NCBI RefSeq assembly: GCF_022899245.1
Contig: NZ_JALJAZ010000001.1
Location: 1,957,001-2,021,000, forward strand
Direction: 5' to 3'
DNA length: 64,000 bases
Source of the DNA: Falsirhodobacter halotolerans
Lineage (GTDB): Bacteria > Pseudomonadota > Alphaproteobacteria > Rhodobacterales > Rhodobacteraceae
Below the pieces are notes generated by a model. It had not been told where the DNA came from. It was given only the letters and a program-made list of their open reading frames with translations, and made no database searches. A program made the translations under genes and the position numbers. This document shows positions 1-10,598 of this stretch, piece after piece. Position 1 is the first letter of the stretch, and each line of letters opens with the position of its first letter.

Positions 1-1292
1 GTCGTCTCCAGCGTGCGGCCGATGACATAGCCCTGGATCAGTTCCGTCACCTCGGCCCCGACCATGTGGGCACCCAGAAGCTCGCCGGTCTTGGCGTCGA
101 ACACGGTCTTGATCAGGCCCTCGGCCTCGCCCAGGGCGATCGCCTTGCCGTTGCCGATGAAGGGGAAACGCCCGACTTTCACGTCGAAGCCTGCTTCCTT
201 GGCCTTCGCCTCGGTCATGCCGACCGACGCGATCTGGGGGTAGCAATAGGTGCAACCCGCAATCGTCCCGGGCTTGATCGGATGGCCCTTCTGGCCCGCG
301 ATCATCTCGGCCACCATCACGCCTTCATGGCTGGCCTTGTGCGCCAGCCACGGCGCACCGGCAATGTCGCCAATGGCATAGACACCGTCCACGCCCGTGC
401 GGCAGTATTCGTCCACCACCACATGCGTCCGGTCGATCTTGACGCCCAGCTCTTCCAGCCCCAGCCCTTCGACATTGCCGACGATGCCCACGGCGGAAAT
501 CACCGTGTCGAACTCCTGCGTCGTGACCTTGCCGCCGGATTCCAGATGGGCAGTGACCTTGCCGCCCGCCTTGTCCAGTTTCTTCACGGACGTCTTTTCA
601 AGGATCTTCATCCCCTGCTTCTCGAACGCCTTCTTGGCGAAGCCCGCAATCTCGGCATCCTCCACCGGCAGGACGCGATCCATGACCTCGACCACGGTGG
701 TGTCGGCGCCCAAAGTGTTGAAGAAGGACGCGAATTCGATGCCGATCGCGCCCGACCCGATGACCAGCAGCTTCTTCGGCATCCGCTTGGGTTGCAGCGC
801 GTGGCGATAGGTCCAGACCAGATCGCCATCGGCCTCCAGCCCCGGCAGGGTGCGGGCCCGCGCCCCGGTGGCCAGCACGATGGCCTTGGCGGTCAGGTCC
901 TGCGTCCCCTTCTCGCCCTTGACGGACACCTTGCCCTTGGCGGGGATCGTCGCCTCGCCAATGACCACGGTGATCTTGTTCTTCTTCATCAGGTGGCCGA
1001 TGCCCGAGGACAGCTGCTTTGCCACCCCGCGCGAGCGTTTGACCACCGCGTCGAGATCATAGCTGATACCTTCGGCCTTCAGCCCGAATTCCTTGGCACG
1101 GTGCATCAGGTGGAACACTTCGGCCGAGCGCAAAAGCGCCTTGGTCGGGATGCAGCCCCAGTTCAGGCAGATGCCGCCCAGATTCTCGCGTTCCACGATC
1201 GCGACCTTCAAGCCAAGCTGCGCGCCACGGATGGCCGCCACATAGCCGCCGGGTCCGGCGCCAATCACGATCATGTCGAAGTTGTCGGCCAT
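1..1292 (-). CDS. lpdA: Dihydrolipoyl dehydrogenase (E3), C-terminus cut by window edge
   Basis: Flavoprotein that reoxidises dihydrolipoamide in 2-oxoacid dehydrogenase complexes, passing electrons to NAD+. Translation of the minus strand starts MADNFDMIVIGAGPGG, which gives the FAD-binding GxGxxG at residues 11-16. The redox disulfide motif GGICLNWGCIPTK follows, with Cys42 and Cys47. A second Rossmann motif (VIGSGAIGIE) near residue 180 binds NAD, and the FAD-binding sequence YAIGDIAG lies near residue 315. About 430 of the usual 465 residues are visible. The C-terminal interface domain with its HxHPT active-site motif lies beyond the left edge. The ATG at 1290-1292 is the natural family start. 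It is the last gene of the leftward group and follows the DUF924 gene after a 37-base gap. Confidence 0.95.
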   Translation of the reverse strand, partial: MADNFDMIVIGAGPGGYVAAIRGAQLGLKVAIVERENLGGICLNWGCIPTKALLRSAEVFHLMHRAKEFGLKAEGISYDLDAVVKRSRGVAKQLSSGIGHLMKKNKITVVIGEATIPAKGKVSVKGEKGTQDLTAKAIVLATGARARTLPGLEADGDLVWTYRHALQPKRMPKKLLVIGSGAIGIEFASFFNTLGADTTVVEVMDRVLPVEDAEIAGFAKKAFEKQGMKILEKTSVKKLDKAGGKVTAHLESGGKVTTQEFDTVISAVGIVGNVEGLGLEELGVKIDRTHVVVDEYCRTGVDGVYAIGDIAGAPWLAHKASHEGVMVAEMIAGQKGHPIKPGTIAGCTYCYPQIASVGMTEAKAKEAGFDVKVGRFPFIGNGKAIALGEAEGLIKTVFDAKTGELLGAHMVGAEVTELIQGYVIGRTLET

Positions 1293-1329
1293 CGAGCCCT
1301 CCACTGAAAACTAGTTCAGTATTAAACTA

Positions 1330-1923
1330 TCACCGGACCACACGCAACGGACCCTCCGCCCGGAAACGTTCGACGAAGCCGGCATAGGCCCCTTCGGACA
1401 TGAACGCCTCTTCTTCGGGGGTATTCGCGCGGCCCAGGGCGGCGTTGCGGAACGGGAATCGCCCGAACTGCTTGATGATCGCCTCATGCGCGCGGGCGTG
1501 AAGATAGTTCTCCGCCCCTTCCGGCATCCGTTCCCGGAAGAGGTGAACGGCCAGCGCCTGATCCTCGGGATATTCGGAATGTTCGAACGGCAGATAGAAA
1601 AACTGCCGCTCCGGCTCGGGGGCCAGCATGTCCCAGCCATGTTCCAGGGCGCGGCGTGCGGCGGCGCGGGCCTGCGGATCGGTGGCGAAGGCGCGCGCCT
1701 TGCCGCGCCAGATGTTGCGCGAAAACTGGTCGCAGACGATCAGGAAGGCCAGCGTTCCCGCCGGGCCGTCGATCCAGTGGTCCAGACCGCCCTGCAGCGC
1801 CGCCTCCCACAGATCGCCGAAACTTTCGCGGATCTCCTCGTCCAGTTCGGGATCGGCGGAATACCAGTCCTCGGGGGAACATTCGCCCAACCAGAAATCG
1901 AGCACGCTTTGTGGATCGTCCAT
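1330..1923 (-). CDS. DUF924 family protein
   Basis: A 197-residue soluble protein recognisable as DUF924 from its opening PQSVLDFWLG and the central FLIVCDQFSRNIWRG and YLPFEHSE segments. The family is widespread in Proteobacteria and has an all-helical, TPR-like predicted fold. Its biochemical role is not established. The reading frame stays open upstream to 1974, but the ATG at 1921-1923 has a GGAGG about seven bases before it and gives the normal family length, so I start there. Its position just upstream of lpdA may reflect co-transcription only. Confidence 0.85.
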   Translation of the reverse strand: MDDPQSVLDFWLGECSPEDWYSADPELDEEIRESFGDLWEAALQGGLDHWIDGPAGTLAFLIVCDQFSRNIWRGKARAFATDPQARAAARRALEHGWDMLAPEPERQFFYLPFEHSEYPEDQALAVHLFRERMPEGAENYLHARAHEAIIKQFGRFPFRNAALGRANTPEEEAFMSEGAYAGFVERFRAEGPLRVVR

Positions 1924-1984
1924 CAGATACCTCCGTCCCCCCACCGTGACAGAGCGGCGGGGGTCTGACAACACTAGGGCGATC

Positions 1985-3241
1985 TCAGAGTTGCTCCACC
2001 TCGGCCGCGGTATCCTGACCCGCTTCCTCCATCAACTGACCCACGGCGACGGCGGCGGCGGTCGGCGCCATGACGACGAAGGCCCCCGTATCCTCGGGCT
2101 TGGGCGCGGTGCGCTGCGTCGTGCGATAGGCGGCATAGGCCGCGATCATCACCATCAGGGCGCAGATGAACACGAAGAACCCCTGTTGCCCGATCCGGTC
2201 CATCATCCAGCCGATGATCGGCGGCCCCGCCATCGCCCCCAACCCGTTCGACAGCAGCAGGCCCGCGCTGGCCCCCGCCATCTGCTCTTTGGTCAGGTGG
2301 TCGTTGGTGTGCGCGATCAGCAGCGAATACATCGGGTTGGCCACGCCGCCGATGACGATCGCCGCCGGGATCAGCACCCACATGGCGATGGGCAGGAAGG
2401 TGGTGATGAACATCGCCACCGCGCCCACCGCCGCGACGATCCCGATCAGCGCGCGGCGGTCCATCCGGTCCGACATCCAGCCGATGGGATACTGGAACAC
2501 CAGCCCCCCCACATACATCGCGGCGATGAAGGCTGAGATCTGCGCGACCGACAGCCCGACCACCGTGCCCCAGACGGCGGCCATGCCGAACATGCAGGCG
2601 AAGATCCCGCCCGCAAGGAACATGCCCACCACGCCCAAGGGCGACACTTCATAAAGGCGAGCGAAGGACAGCCGCTCCGTCGTCTCGAACGTGGGGGCCT
2701 GCGTCACCGTCAGCAGGATCGGGATGAAGGCGATGGACACGAGGACCGAGGGCAGCACGAAGATCGCGAACCCCGCCGGATCGCCCACGTTCAAAAGGAT
2801 CTGCGACGTCACGATCCCCAGCATCTGCACGATCATGTAAATCGACAGCGCCTGCCCGCGCGTCTCGTTCGTGGCGGTGTTGTTCAGCCAGCTTTCGGCG
2901 GTGATATAGACGCCCGAGAAGCTGAACCCGATCGCCACCCGCATCAGCGCCCAGATCAGCCAGTCCGGCATCACCGGATAACAGACCAGCACCGCCGAGA
3001 TGATGGAGCCCAGCGCGGCGAACACCCGCACATGGCCCACGCGCTGGATCATGTCCGGCACCATTTTCGACCCGAACAGGAAGCCCGCGAAATAGGACGA
3101 CATCACAAGCGATATCTGCAGCGTCGTGAAGTCCTCGATCCCGCCGCGAATCCCAAGAAGCGAGCTTTGCATCCCGTTGCCGACCATCAAGAGCAGCACG
3201 CCGACAAGAAGCGGCCAGGTGGAAAAGAATACGGCGGTCAT
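1985..3241 (-). CDS. MFS transporter, 12 predicted membrane segments
   Basis: A 418-residue major facilitator permease with hydrophobic segments spread over the length in two six-helix halves and a short cytoplasmic tail. The loop after TM2 has a degenerate MFS motif A ([13 protein letters not shown]) and the second half carries [10 protein letters not shown]. The overall pattern resembles the YcaD-like group of MFS proteins, whose substrates are mostly unknown. The start codon overlaps the queA stop as ATGA, so translation is probably coupled to queA. Nothing in the sequence names a substrate. Confidence 0.85.
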   Translation of the reverse strand: MTAVFFSTWPLLVGVLLLMVGNGMQSSLLGIRGGIEDFTTLQISLVMSSYFAGFLFGSKMVPDMIQRVGHVRVFAALGSIISAVLVCYPVMPDWLIWALMRVAIGFSFSGVYITAESWLNNTATNETRGQALSIYMIVQMLGIVTSQILLNVGDPAGFAIFVLPSVLVSIAFIPILLTVTQAPTFETTERLSFARLYEVSPLGVVGMFLAGGIFACMFGMAAVWGTVVGLSVAQISAFIAAMYVGGLVFQYPIGWMSDRMDRRALIGIVAAVGAVAMFITTFLPIAMWVLIPAAIVIGGVANPMYSLLIAHTNDHLTKEQMAGASAGLLLSNGLGAMAGPPIIGWMMDRIGQQGFFVFICALMVMIAAYAAYRTTQRTAPKPEDTGAFVVMAPTAAAVAVGQLMEEAGQDTAAEVEQL

Positions 3242-4293
3242 GAATCACCCGAAGGAATAAGCAGCGACGAATCGCCATAGGAGAAGAAACGGTAACCCTG
3301 CGTGACGGCGTGATCGTAGATGGCGCGGATGCGCGCCTCGCCCATCAGGGCCGAGACCAGCATCAGCAGGGTCGATTTTGGCAGGTGGAAGTTGGTCATC
3401 AGCGCGTCCGTCACGCGGAAACGGTATCCGGGATAGATGAAGATGTCCGTCGTGCCCCGCCACGCCCGCACCTGCCCCGAGGCGGCGGCGCTTTCGATCA
3501 GGCGCAGGGCGGTGGTGCCCACGGGGATGATCCGGCCCCCGGCGGCGCGGGTGGCCGAGATCTCGGCGGCGGCGTCCTCGGTCACCTCGCCCCATTCGGC
3601 GTGCATCTTGTGGGTGGTCACATCCTCCACCTTGACCGGCAGGAAGGTGCCCGCGCCCACATGCAGCGTGACTTCGGTGAAGGTGACACCCTTGGCGCGC
3701 AGGGCGGCCAGAAGGGCATCGTCGAAATGCAGGCTGGCGGTGGGGGCCGCAACCGCGCCGGAATGGCGGGCAAACACCGTCTGGTAATCGTCGCGATCCT
3801 GCGCATCAGGGGCGCGTTTGGCGGCGATATAGGGGGGCAGCGGCATCGCCCCCACCTGCGCCAGCGCCGCATCGAAGGCGTCGCCTTCGGCATCGAAGAC
3901 CAACCGCAGTTCGGTCTCCGACTTTTCCACCACGCGGGCCGACAGCGCGTCCGAAAAACGGATCACCTCCCCCTCCGCCAGTTTCCGCAGCGGTTTGGCC
4001 AGCGCCCGCCAGCCGGTCGCGGCGGGTTCCAGCAGCGTCACCTCGATCTTGGCGGTGGCCTCCCCCTGCCCCGTCATGCGGGTGCGGGTGCCGGTCAGGC
4101 GGGCGGGAATGACCCGCGTGTTGTTCAGGACCAGCCGGTCGCCGGGCCGGAAGATGTCCACCAGATCGCGCACATGCCGGTCGTGGATCGCCTCCCCTTC
4201 GGCCAGCAGCAGCCGGGCCGAGGTGCGGGGCCGCGCGGGCCGGGTCGCGATCAGATCGTCGGGCAGGTGGAAATCGAAATCGGACAGTTTCAT
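3238..4293 (-). CDS. queA: S-adenosylmethionine:tRNA ribosyltransferase-isomerase
   Basis: Transfers and isomerises the ribose of SAM onto 7-aminomethyl-7-deazaguanine in tRNA, forming epoxyqueuosine at position 34 of GUN-anticodon tRNAs. At 351 residues it has the normal length. Family hallmarks are the opening [20 protein letters not shown], the segment [16 protein letters not shown] and the C-terminal [13 protein letters not shown]. It overlaps by ATGA with the AsmA-like gene upstream and with the MFS gene downstream, so the three are read as one coupled operon. The two tRNA-Asp (GTC) genes further along are potential substrates of the pathway. Confidence 0.96.
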   Translation of the reverse strand: MKLSDFDFHLPDDLIATRPARPRTSARLLLAEGEAIHDRHVRDLVDIFRPGDRLVLNNTRVIPARLTGTRTRMTGQGEATAKIEVTLLEPAATGWRALAKPLRKLAEGEVIRFSDALSARVVEKSETELRLVFDAEGDAFDAALAQVGAMPLPPYIAAKRAPDAQDRDDYQTVFARHSGAVAAPTASLHFDDALLAALRAKGVTFTEVTLHVGAGTFLPVKVEDVTTHKMHAEWGEVTEDAAAEISATRAAGGRIIPVGTTALRLIESAAASGQVRAWRGTTDIFIYPGYRFRVTDALMTNFHLPKSTLLMLVSALMGEARIRAIYDHAVTQGYRFFSYGDSSLLIPSGDS

Positions 4294-7200
4294 TCGGCCA
4301 ACCTCGGCGGGGGGGATTGAAGAAGATCGCGCAGCGGGCCGGGGGCCAGAAGCGCCAGCGGATTGGCGGAAAACTTCGGCGCGTCCGCCGTCCCGCGCAG
4401 GCGATAGGTGACGCCGAACAGCCCTTCGCCGCGCGGCGCCAGCGCCCCGTTCAGGAAATAGATGGGGGATACGACGCCCTGCATGAAGAATCGCTTGTCC
4501 GCCATCCGATACACTCCCGCCGCCGTTACACCCAGCGACGCCCCGACCGCAACGCCTTGCGTGACCTCCACCGCGCCGGGGGTGAAGCGGAACCGCGCCT
4601 CGGCCCCGTCGAACAGGATGCCGCCCCCTTCGGCCGCCTGCGCCGCGCCCACGACCGAGACGGCGTTCACCGCCTGCGCCAGAACCGGAAGGTCGTGGAT
4701 ACGCAGGGCGTTGGCGCGGGCCACGCCGTCATATTCGCCCGACGCCGCGCGGGGGGTCAGGATCACTTCCATCGGGCCGCCGGTCGCCTTGTCGAAGATC
4801 CCCGCCGACCGCAGCGCGCCCCCCGCATCGCGGGCGTAAAGGCGGATCGCCGTGCCGTGCTCGGACGGGGTCAGGCGGCCCGTCGCCTCGGTCCCGCCAT
4901 TGATCCGGCCTGCGAAATCGCCTTGGAACCCGCCCGCCGTGCGGAAATCGCCGCGCATGTCGGTCAGCGCCAGCGCGTCGCTCACCCGCACCTCGTCCAG
5001 TCGGGCCGTGACCGGCGTATCGCCCGCGCCGTCGCCCCCGCCGGGTCCCAGGGACAGGCGGCGCAGGTCCACCATGCCCGCCCCCACCGCCACCGCCGGG
5101 GTCTGCCCCGCGCCCCGCGCGGTCAGCGTCACCGGCGCATCCAGCCAGCCGTTCAGACGCAGGCGCGAAAACCGGACCGCGTCCAGCCCGCCTGCGGGGG
5201 TCAGGTCCACCCGCCCCTCGGCGGCCAGCCCGCCGCCCTCGACGGCCAGACGGCGCACCTCGGTCGGTTCCGACAGGACGGCGTCCACCTCCAGCCGCCC
5301 CGCCGCCGCCGCGGGCTTCGACCACCCCACCGCCGGAACCGCCGCCCCGATCCCGCGCAGGTCCGAGGTCAGGGTCAGGTGCGGCGGCTGGCCGGGGTCG
5401 AGCGCCACCTGAAACCGCCCCTGCCCCTGCCCGGTGATCAGCCCGTCGGGCAGGTCGATGCCGAAGGTGCGCGCGGCCCGAGGCGACAGCGTCGCCTGGC
5501 CCACCACCGTCTGGGTCGTGCCGGGGGCGGCCAGCGGCAGGCGATAGGTGGCGGTGAACGGGACCCCCGCCAAGGTGCCGTCCCCGGCCACGGTCAGGGC
5601 CTGCGGCGTTGCCGCCAGCGTCAGGGCGTCGGACAGCAATTCCTTGCCCGGCACCAAGGTCGAGGATGCGAAATCCGTGATCCGCCCCTGCACGTCGAAA
5701 TCGACGGCATCGGGGGTCAGGCCATCGACGATGGGCAACGTCAGCCGCGTGCGCACCGCCGCCTGCCCCGTGCCCAGATCGACGCTGCGGTTCGCGCGGC
5801 TTAAAAAGCGGAAGGGCGGCTGATCCAGAAGCGACAGCGCCGCCGTCACGCTGGACCGGGTCACAAGGTCGATCTGCGCCCGGATGGGGCGTTCGCGCAG
5901 GTCCGGCACGACAAGGGTGGACCGATCCGCCGCCACCCGCCCCCCTTCGGGCGGGGTTACATGGCCGCGTTCCAGCACCATGGAATACCGGTCGTTCTGG
6001 ATGGCGGAATACCCCTCCCCCCCCTCGATCGGCGGCAGGGTGCGCAGGAAGCGCACATCGCCCCCGGCAAAGGAATAGCCCAAGGCCACCCGCGTCTCCT
6101 GCCCCGGGGCGATGCGGACAGCGGCGCGCACGTCGCGCAGATTGCCCTCCAGCACGTTCTGGTCCAGCCAGTCGCGCGTGCGCGGCACCAGCGTCACGGG
6201 CCACAGCGCCAGAAGCTGGTCGCGGCGGATGGCGTTCAGCGTCGGATCAAAGGACAGCCACCAGCCGTCGGGATCCGCGCGCACCTGGCCCCGCCCGCGC
6301 AACGTCCGCTCCCCCTCCATCAACGCGACCTGCCCGATGTCCAGCGTGAACGGATCAAGCCGCAGCCGGGCGTCCAGCTGCCCTTCGGAAAAGCGGACGG
6401 GTTCGGTGAACAGGCCCTGCGGGTCCACCGCCACATCGCGCAGGCGGATCTGCGCCAGAAGCGTCTGCGGCCGCCCCCGCTCCAGATCGCGCAGAAACAT
6501 CTGCCCCACGGCCTTGGTGCGCAGGGTGGGGCCCTGCACCGACAGATCGGCCAAATCCAGACGCTGATCCGTGGGGTCGTAGCCGATCGTCAGGCCCGCG
6601 CTGTCGAACGGAATGGGGCGCATGTCGTCGCGCGGCAGCAGGGCGCCGCGTCCCAGCTCCAGACGCGCATCGAACGCCGCCAGTGCCCCCGTCCGGTCCA
6701 GCGAGGCGCGCACCGTGCCCGCCGCCGGGGCCCGCAGCACCGCAAGCACGGCCAAGGGGGCCGCCTGCGCCGCCACGTCGGTCGTGGCCACATCGCGCAC
6801 ATCCGCGCGAAGCGTGGTCTGACCGTTCTCCAGATCGGCGGCGATGCTCAGCCCCAGCCGGCCTTCGGTGGTGCCCGCCACCCCCGCCGACAGATCCGCC
6901 GAAAGGATGTCGTCGTCGCGCAGCAGCGTCAGGCTGCCGTCCCGCAGTTCCCAGATGCGGTCCGCCCGCTCGTCGTCGATCCGAACCGTCACGCGGGAAA
7001 TGGAAATCTCGTGCAGGTCCGAGATGACGGGCGCGGTCAGAAAACGCCGCACCTCCTCCAGCGCGCCGGCGTAATCGGTGGTCATGGCGCCTTCGGCCTG
7101 AACGCCCAACGCCAGATCGAAGCGGCCATCCGCATCGCGCCGCACCGCGATGCGGGCGCCGTCCAGCACGACGGCATAGGGGCGCGGCACGGGGGTCAGC

Positions 7201-7565
7201 AGGGTCGGGTGGGTGAAGACCAGCCGCGCCTCGGGCAGGTGCAGGATGGGGCGCTGGGTCGCATCGGACACGCGGATGTCGCGCAGCACCACGCGCGGGC
7301 GCAAACTGCGTTCCACGGCCAGCGACACGCCGCCCAGACGGACCGCCACGCCCGTGGTGCCCGCCTGCCGCAGCCCCGCGTCGATCCGGTGCTGCGCCAC
7401 GTCCAGCACCGCGCGCGGCAGGGGCACGGCGCGGCCCGACACGGCCAGCGCGCCGATCGCCAGCACGACGAGCGTCAGCGCCACGAGGCACATGGCCCCC
7501 GCCCCCCGCATCAGCCGTCCTGCCGCCCGCTTGCCCGCCACACCCGTTCCTCTATCCTGCTTCAT
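4290..7565 (-). CDS. AsmA-like / YhdP-type large envelope protein (DUF3971)
   Basis: A roughly 1091-residue protein with one N-terminal membrane segment (about residues 22-42) and a very long, weakly repetitive beta-rich remainder. This is the architecture of YhdP/AsmA/TamB-like proteins, which form bridge-like structures proposed to carry phospholipids between inner and outer membranes. The C-terminal 200 residues carry the AsmA_2-like pattern ([18 protein letters not shown] and [20 protein letters not shown]). The frame is open far upstream across bcp, but that part is antisense. I place the start at the ATG at 7563-7565. The ATG 18 codons further in has a better AGGA at six bases and is an alternative. 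It ends in an ATGA overlap with queA. Confidence 0.85.
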   Translation of the reverse strand: MKQDRGTGVAGKRAAGRLMRGAGAMCLVALTLVVLAIGALAVSGRAVPLPRAVLDVAQHRIDAGLRQAGTTGVAVRLGGVSLAVERSLRPRVVLRDIRVSDATQRPILHLPEARLVFTHPTLLTPVPRPYAVVLDGARIAVRRDADGRFDLALGVQAEGAMTTDYAGALEEVRRFLTAPVISDLHEISISRVTVRIDDERADRIWELRDGSLTLLRDDDILSADLSAGVAGTTEGRLGLSIAADLENGQTTLRADVRDVATTDVAAQAAPLAVLAVLRAPAAGTVRASLDRTGALAAFDARLELGRGALLPRDDMRPIPFDSAGLTIGYDPTDQRLDLADLSVQGPTLRTKAVGQMFLRDLERGRPQTLLAQIRLRDVAVDPQGLFTEPVRFSEGQLDARLRLDPFTLDIGQVALMEGERTLRGRGQVRADPDGWWLSFDPTLNAIRRDQLLALWPVTLVPRTRDWLDQNVLEGNLRDVRAAVRIAPGQETRVALGYSFAGGDVRFLRTLPPIEGGEGYSAIQNDRYSMVLERGHVTPPEGGRVAADRSTLVVPDLRERPIRAQIDLVTRSSVTAALSLLDQPPFRFLSRANRSVDLGTGQAAVRTRLTLPIVDGLTPDAVDFDVQGRITDFASSTLVPGKELLSDALTLAATPQALTVAGDGTLAGVPFTATYRLPLAAPGTTQTVVGQATLSPRAARTFGIDLPDGLITGQGQGRFQVALDPGQPPHLTLTSDLRGIGAAVPAVGWSKPAAAAGRLEVDAVLSEPTEVRRLAVEGGGLAAEGRVDLTPAGGLDAVRFSRLRLNGWLDAPVTLTARGAGQTPAVAVGAGMVDLRRLSLGPGGGDGAGDTPVTARLDEVRVSDALALTDMRGDFRTAGGFQGDFAGRINGGTEATGRLTPSEHGTAIRLYARDAGGALRSAGIFDKATGGPMEVILTPRAASGEYDGVARANALRIHDLPVLAQAVNAVSVVGAAQAAEGGGILFDGAEARFRFTPGAVEVTQGVAVGASLGVTAAGVYRMADKRFFMQGVVSPIYFLNGALAPRGEGLFGVTYRLRGTADAPKFSANPLALLAPGPLRDLLQSPPPRLAE

Positions 7566-7616
7566 CAGGCGATGCCTGTTTCCCGCCGCAATGGCAACAT
7601 AGGACAAGGACCGATC

Positions 7617-8060
7617 ATGACCCGCACCGCGCCCGATTTCACCCTGCCCACCACCGATGGCGAGGTTACGCTTTCGGCCCTGAAGCAGCCGGTGGTTCTG
7701 TATTTCTATCCCCGCGACGACACGCCCGGCTGCACGCTGGAGGCGCAGGACTTCCACCGCCTGTCGCCCGAGTTCGAGGCGGCGGGCGTCCGGGTGATCG
7801 GCATTTCCAAGGACGATCTGGCCTCGCACAACAAGTTCTGCGGCAAATACGGGCTGGGGATCACGCTGGCCTCGGACGTGGCGGGGGTGGCGGAGGCGTA
7901 TGGCGTGTGGGTCGAAAAGAACATGTATGGCAAGAAAAGCATGGGCATCGAACGCGCCACCTTCCTGATCGACTCCGAAGGGCGGATCGCGCAGGAATGG
8001 CGCAAGGTGAAGGTGCCCGGCCATGCCGAGACCGTGCTGGACGCCGCCCGCGAACTGTAG
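7617..8060 (+). CDS. bcp: Peroxiredoxin of the Bcp/PrxQ group (thiol peroxidase)
   Basis: A 147-residue thioredoxin-dependent peroxidase that reduces hydrogen peroxide and organic hydroperoxides in the cytoplasm. The peroxidatic site DDTPGCTLEAQDF places Cys39 at the expected position. The E. coli-type partner five residues later is absent. Instead Cys75 lies in HNKFCGKYGLG, 36 residues downstream, which matches PrxQ proteins with the resolving cysteine in helix 3. The start ATG at 7617 follows AAGGACCGATC. The gene diverges from the AsmA-like gene across 51 bases, so the two promoters sit very close together. Confidence 0.95.
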   Translation: MTRTAPDFTLPTTDGEVTLSALKQPVVLYFYPRDDTPGCTLEAQDFHRLSPEFEAAGVRVIGISKDDLASHNKFCGKYGLGITLASDVAGVAEAYGVWVEKNMYGKKSMGIERATFLIDSEGRIAQEWRKVKVPGHAETVLDAAREL

Positions 8061-8274
8061 TTACCCACAGGCAATGTGGCGAAAATCCGCCGAAATGCGC
8101 AAGGTTCCGCCGCAGTGCGGAACCCGATTTCCAAATTGGTTGCCCTTTCCCGCCCCGCTGCCGTATCCATACGGCGGGACAGGGAATGCGAGTCAGGAAA
8201 TCTTCCGATATTCGCATTGCGGTCGTGGGTCACGCGGGCGTCTTGTCTGGGCAACAACAACGGAAACCGATCCT

Positions 8275-9597
8275 TTGCTGAAACGCACCACCTACCGGCT
8301 TCATTCGACACTGGAACGCTGGCTTCCCGAACAGCGGCTGTATCTGAAGTCCGACACGGCCACGCGCTTCGTGCGCATCCGCCCCCTGACCCAACTGGCC
8401 GCACTGGCCGGGGGGGTGACGCTGACGGGATGGGCCATGGTGGCTTCGGCCATCGTGTTCATGGACGGCGTATCGACCGAATCCGGCAAGGGCGCCACCG
8501 CCCGCCAGCAGGCGATGTATGAACAGCGCCTGAACGAATTGTCCGACGACCGTGACGCCCGCGCGCAGGAGGCGGCGAACGCCCAGGCCCGCTTCGCCAC
8601 CGCCCTGGCCGAAGTGTCGTCGATGCAATCGCGCCTGCTTGCGTCCGAAGACGAACGGCGCGAACTGGAAAGCGGCCTCGGCGCGGTGCAGGACACCCTG
8701 CGCAAGACGCTGGAGGAACGCGATTCCGCCCGGACCGAAATCACCCGCGTGACCGCCGCGATGAACGACCGCACCCCCGAGGACGGGGTGGAGGCGACCG
8801 ACACGCTGAAGATGATCACCGCCGCGCTGGACAGCACCGCGCGCGAACGCGACGACATGGCCCAGGCCGCGCAGACCGCGCTGGCCCAAAGCACCGACAC
8901 CGCGGACGAGAAAGCGGCGCTGGAGGCGCGCAACAACGCGATCTTCACCCAGTTGGAAGACGCGGTGGAGATGTCGATGGAGCCGCTGGACCGCATGTTC
9001 CGCGCCGCGGGCCTCAACACCGACGACCTGCTGCGGCAGGTGCGGCGCGGCTACTCCGGCCAGGGCGGCCCCCTGACGCCGGTCAGCCTCTCCACCATGA
9101 GCGGCGCCGTCTCGGCCGAGGAAACGCGCGCCAACGCCATTCTGGACGGGTTGGAGCGGATGAACATGTATCGCATCGCCGCCATGCGCGTGCCGATGGC
9201 GATGCCGGTCACCAGCCGTTTCCGCTACTCCTCCGGCTTTGGATATCGCAACGATCCCAAGGGCGCGGGCCGCCGGATGCATGCGGGCATCGACATGGCC
9301 GCCCCCGTCGGCACCCCCATCCTGACCACCGGCGACGGTGTCGTGGTCAAGGCCGGTTGGGGCAACGGATATGGCCGCATGGTCGAGGTGCGGCACGATT
9401 TCGGCATCATGACCCGCTATGCCCACATGTCGCGAATTGATGTGAAAGTCGGCGATAGGGTGTCGCGTGGCGACCAGATCGGTGCTATGGGAAGTTCAGG
9501 ACGGTCCACCGGCAGCCATCTGCATTACGAAGTGCATGTTGGCGGTCAGGTCGTGAACCCCATGACCTTCATCAAGGCGGGAAGAGATGTTTTCTAA
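8275..9597 (+). CDS. M23 family metallopeptidase with coiled coil (murein hydrolase or activator)
   Basis: About 440 residues: a short cytoplasmic start (LKRTTYRLHSTLE), a membrane segment near residues 42-62, a long glutamate/arginine-rich coiled coil to about residue 200, and a C-terminal LytM domain. Zinc ligands are present in MHAGIDMAAPVG and in HLHYEVH, so the domain should be active as a peptidoglycan endopeptidase. No ATG fits. I choose the TTG at 8275 because homologous N-termini begin at this point; the CTG at 8278 is an alternative. The next gene, a bactofilin, overlaps by 11 bases. This pairing suggests that a localised scaffold directs the hydrolase. Confidence 0.85.
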   Translation: MLKRTTYRLHSTLERWLPEQRLYLKSDTATRFVRIRPLTQLAALAGGVTLTGWAMVASAIVFMDGVSTESGKGATARQQAMYEQRLNELSDDRDARAQEAANAQARFATALAEVSSMQSRLLASEDERRELESGLGAVQDTLRKTLEERDSARTEITRVTAAMNDRTPEDGVEATDTLKMITAALDSTARERDDMAQAAQTALAQSTDTADEKAALEARNNAIFTQLEDAVEMSMEPLDRMFRAAGLNTDDLLRQVRRGYSGQGGPLTPVSLSTMSGAVSAEETRANAILDGLERMNMYRIAAMRVPMAMPVTSRFRYSSGFGYRNDPKGAGRRMHAGIDMAAPVGTPILTTGDGVVVKAGWGNGYGRMVEVRHDFGIMTRYAHMSRIDVKVGDRVSRGDQIGAMGSSGRSTGSHLHYEVHVGGQVVNPMTFIKAGRDVF

Positions 9598-10102
9598 AAG
9601 CAGAGTGAACGAGCCCGGCCCGAAACAGGGCGATGGCGAAAACAAATCCTGGACGGACGCGCCCAAGGGCGATGCGCCCCCCCCGCGCGCCAAGGCGGGC
9701 ACTTCGGTCCTGTCCTCGGATCTGACGATCACGGGCAACATCAAGACCACCGGCGACGTTCAGGTCGAAGGCACGGTCGAAGGCGACATCCGCGCCCACC
9801 TGCTGACCGTGGGTGAAACCGCCACCATCCGGGGCGAGATCGTGGCCGACGATATCGTCGTCAACGGTCGGGTCATCGGCCGCGTTCGGGGTCTGAAGGT
9901 TCGCCTCACCTCCACCGCGCGGGTGGAGGGCGACATCATCCACAAGACCATCGCGATCGAGTCGGGCGCGCATTTCGAAGGCTCGGTTCAGCGTCAGGAC
10001 GATCCACTGCAGCAGGGCAAAAAGGCCATCGCGCCGCCCCAGCCGCAGGTAACGCAGACGGCGGCCCCTGCCCCGGCCGCGCCCCCCAAACCCCAAGTTT
10101 GA
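9587..10102 (+). CDS. Bactofilin (polymer-forming cytoskeletal protein)
   Basis: A 171-residue DUF583 protein. The centre (about residues 40-135) shows the regular short hydrophobic/glycine repeats of a bactofilin beta-helix, for example VEGTVEGDIRAHLLTVGE and VVNGRVIGRVRGLKV. It is flanked by unstructured termini, the last rich in proline and alanine. Bactofilins self-assemble without nucleotide and place cell-wall enzymes at particular sites. The gene begins inside the end of the M23 peptidase gene, so they are translationally linked. This is the common bactofilin/M23 arrangement in Proteobacteria. A strong terminator follows at once. Confidence 0.94.
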   Translation: MFSKSRVNEPGPKQGDGENKSWTDAPKGDAPPPRAKAGTSVLSSDLTITGNIKTTGDVQVEGTVEGDIRAHLLTVGETATIRGEIVADDIVVNGRVIGRVRGLKVRLTSTARVEGDIIHKTIAIESGAHFEGSVQRQDDPLQQGKKAIAPPQPQVTQTAAPAPAAPPKPQV

Positions 10103-10103
10103 C

Positions 10104-10130
10104 AAAAGCGCCCCACGGGGCGCTTTTTTA
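10104..10130 (+). terminator. Rho-independent terminator after bactofilin
   Basis: An AGCGCCCC / GGGGCGCT stem with a two-base loop is followed by a run of six T, two bases after the bactofilin stop codon. It closes the M23-bactofilin operon and separates it from the AT-rich patch that follows. Confidence 0.92.
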
Positions 10131-10147
10131 TTGCATGCTCACTTTTT

Positions 10148-10558
10148 ATGACACCTTTAAAAAAGACTTCGTATTCCCAATTAAATTCAAGACAGCGGGA
10201 AAATTTTAATTTCCATAAAATCGCCTCTTGTTTAGCAGATTACGGCTATCATTCGATACGTCTATCTGACGACTTCCACGGAGCGGATTTTATTGCACTT
10301 CACATCGGCGGAAGTGATATTTTAAGGGTGCAACAAAAGGCCCGCATGACTATCGATAAGAAATACGAGGGCAAAGATATTTACATTGCCTTCTGAGAAG
10401 ATGAGCAAGTGTATCTTTACCCACACGACAAAACAATTGACTGGATTGTAGCTCAAGAGCGCATTTCGGGCACTGTATCTTGGAGTACGCATCGTGGGTA
10501 TTCGTGGCCAAGAATACCGGTTTGGGCAAAAGATTATATGAAGCAATTCGCAATTTGA
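10148..10558 (+). pseudogene. Hypothetical protein gene interrupted by one in-frame TGA
   Basis: The frame opens MTPLKKTSYSQLNSRQRENF and runs 82 codons to a TGA at 10394-10396. The same frame then stays open for 53 more codons (EDEQVYLYPHDKTIDWIVAQ and onward) to a TGA at 10556-10558. The two parts read as one protein of about 136 residues, with IYIAF and EDEQVYLYPHD joining naturally around the stop. I recall hypothetical proteins of similar sequence and length in other bacteria, but assign no function. The patch is clearly AT-richer than its neighbours, which suggests transfer. It lies between a terminator and the 3' end of prfB. Confidence 0.7.
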
Positions 10559-10598
10559 TAGGTCCAACAATGCGGGATGACCCCGCATCCATTAAGCG

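Noticed and set aside
4317-7616. Long plus-strand open frames opposite the AsmA-like gene, one of them running into bcp.
   Set aside because: Antisense shadow; only the part from 7617 is peroxiredoxin.
7566-8024. N-terminal extension of the AsmA-like frame across bcp.
   Set aside because: It is antisense to the peroxiredoxin and carries no signal or domain; the membrane anchor follows the ATG at 7565.
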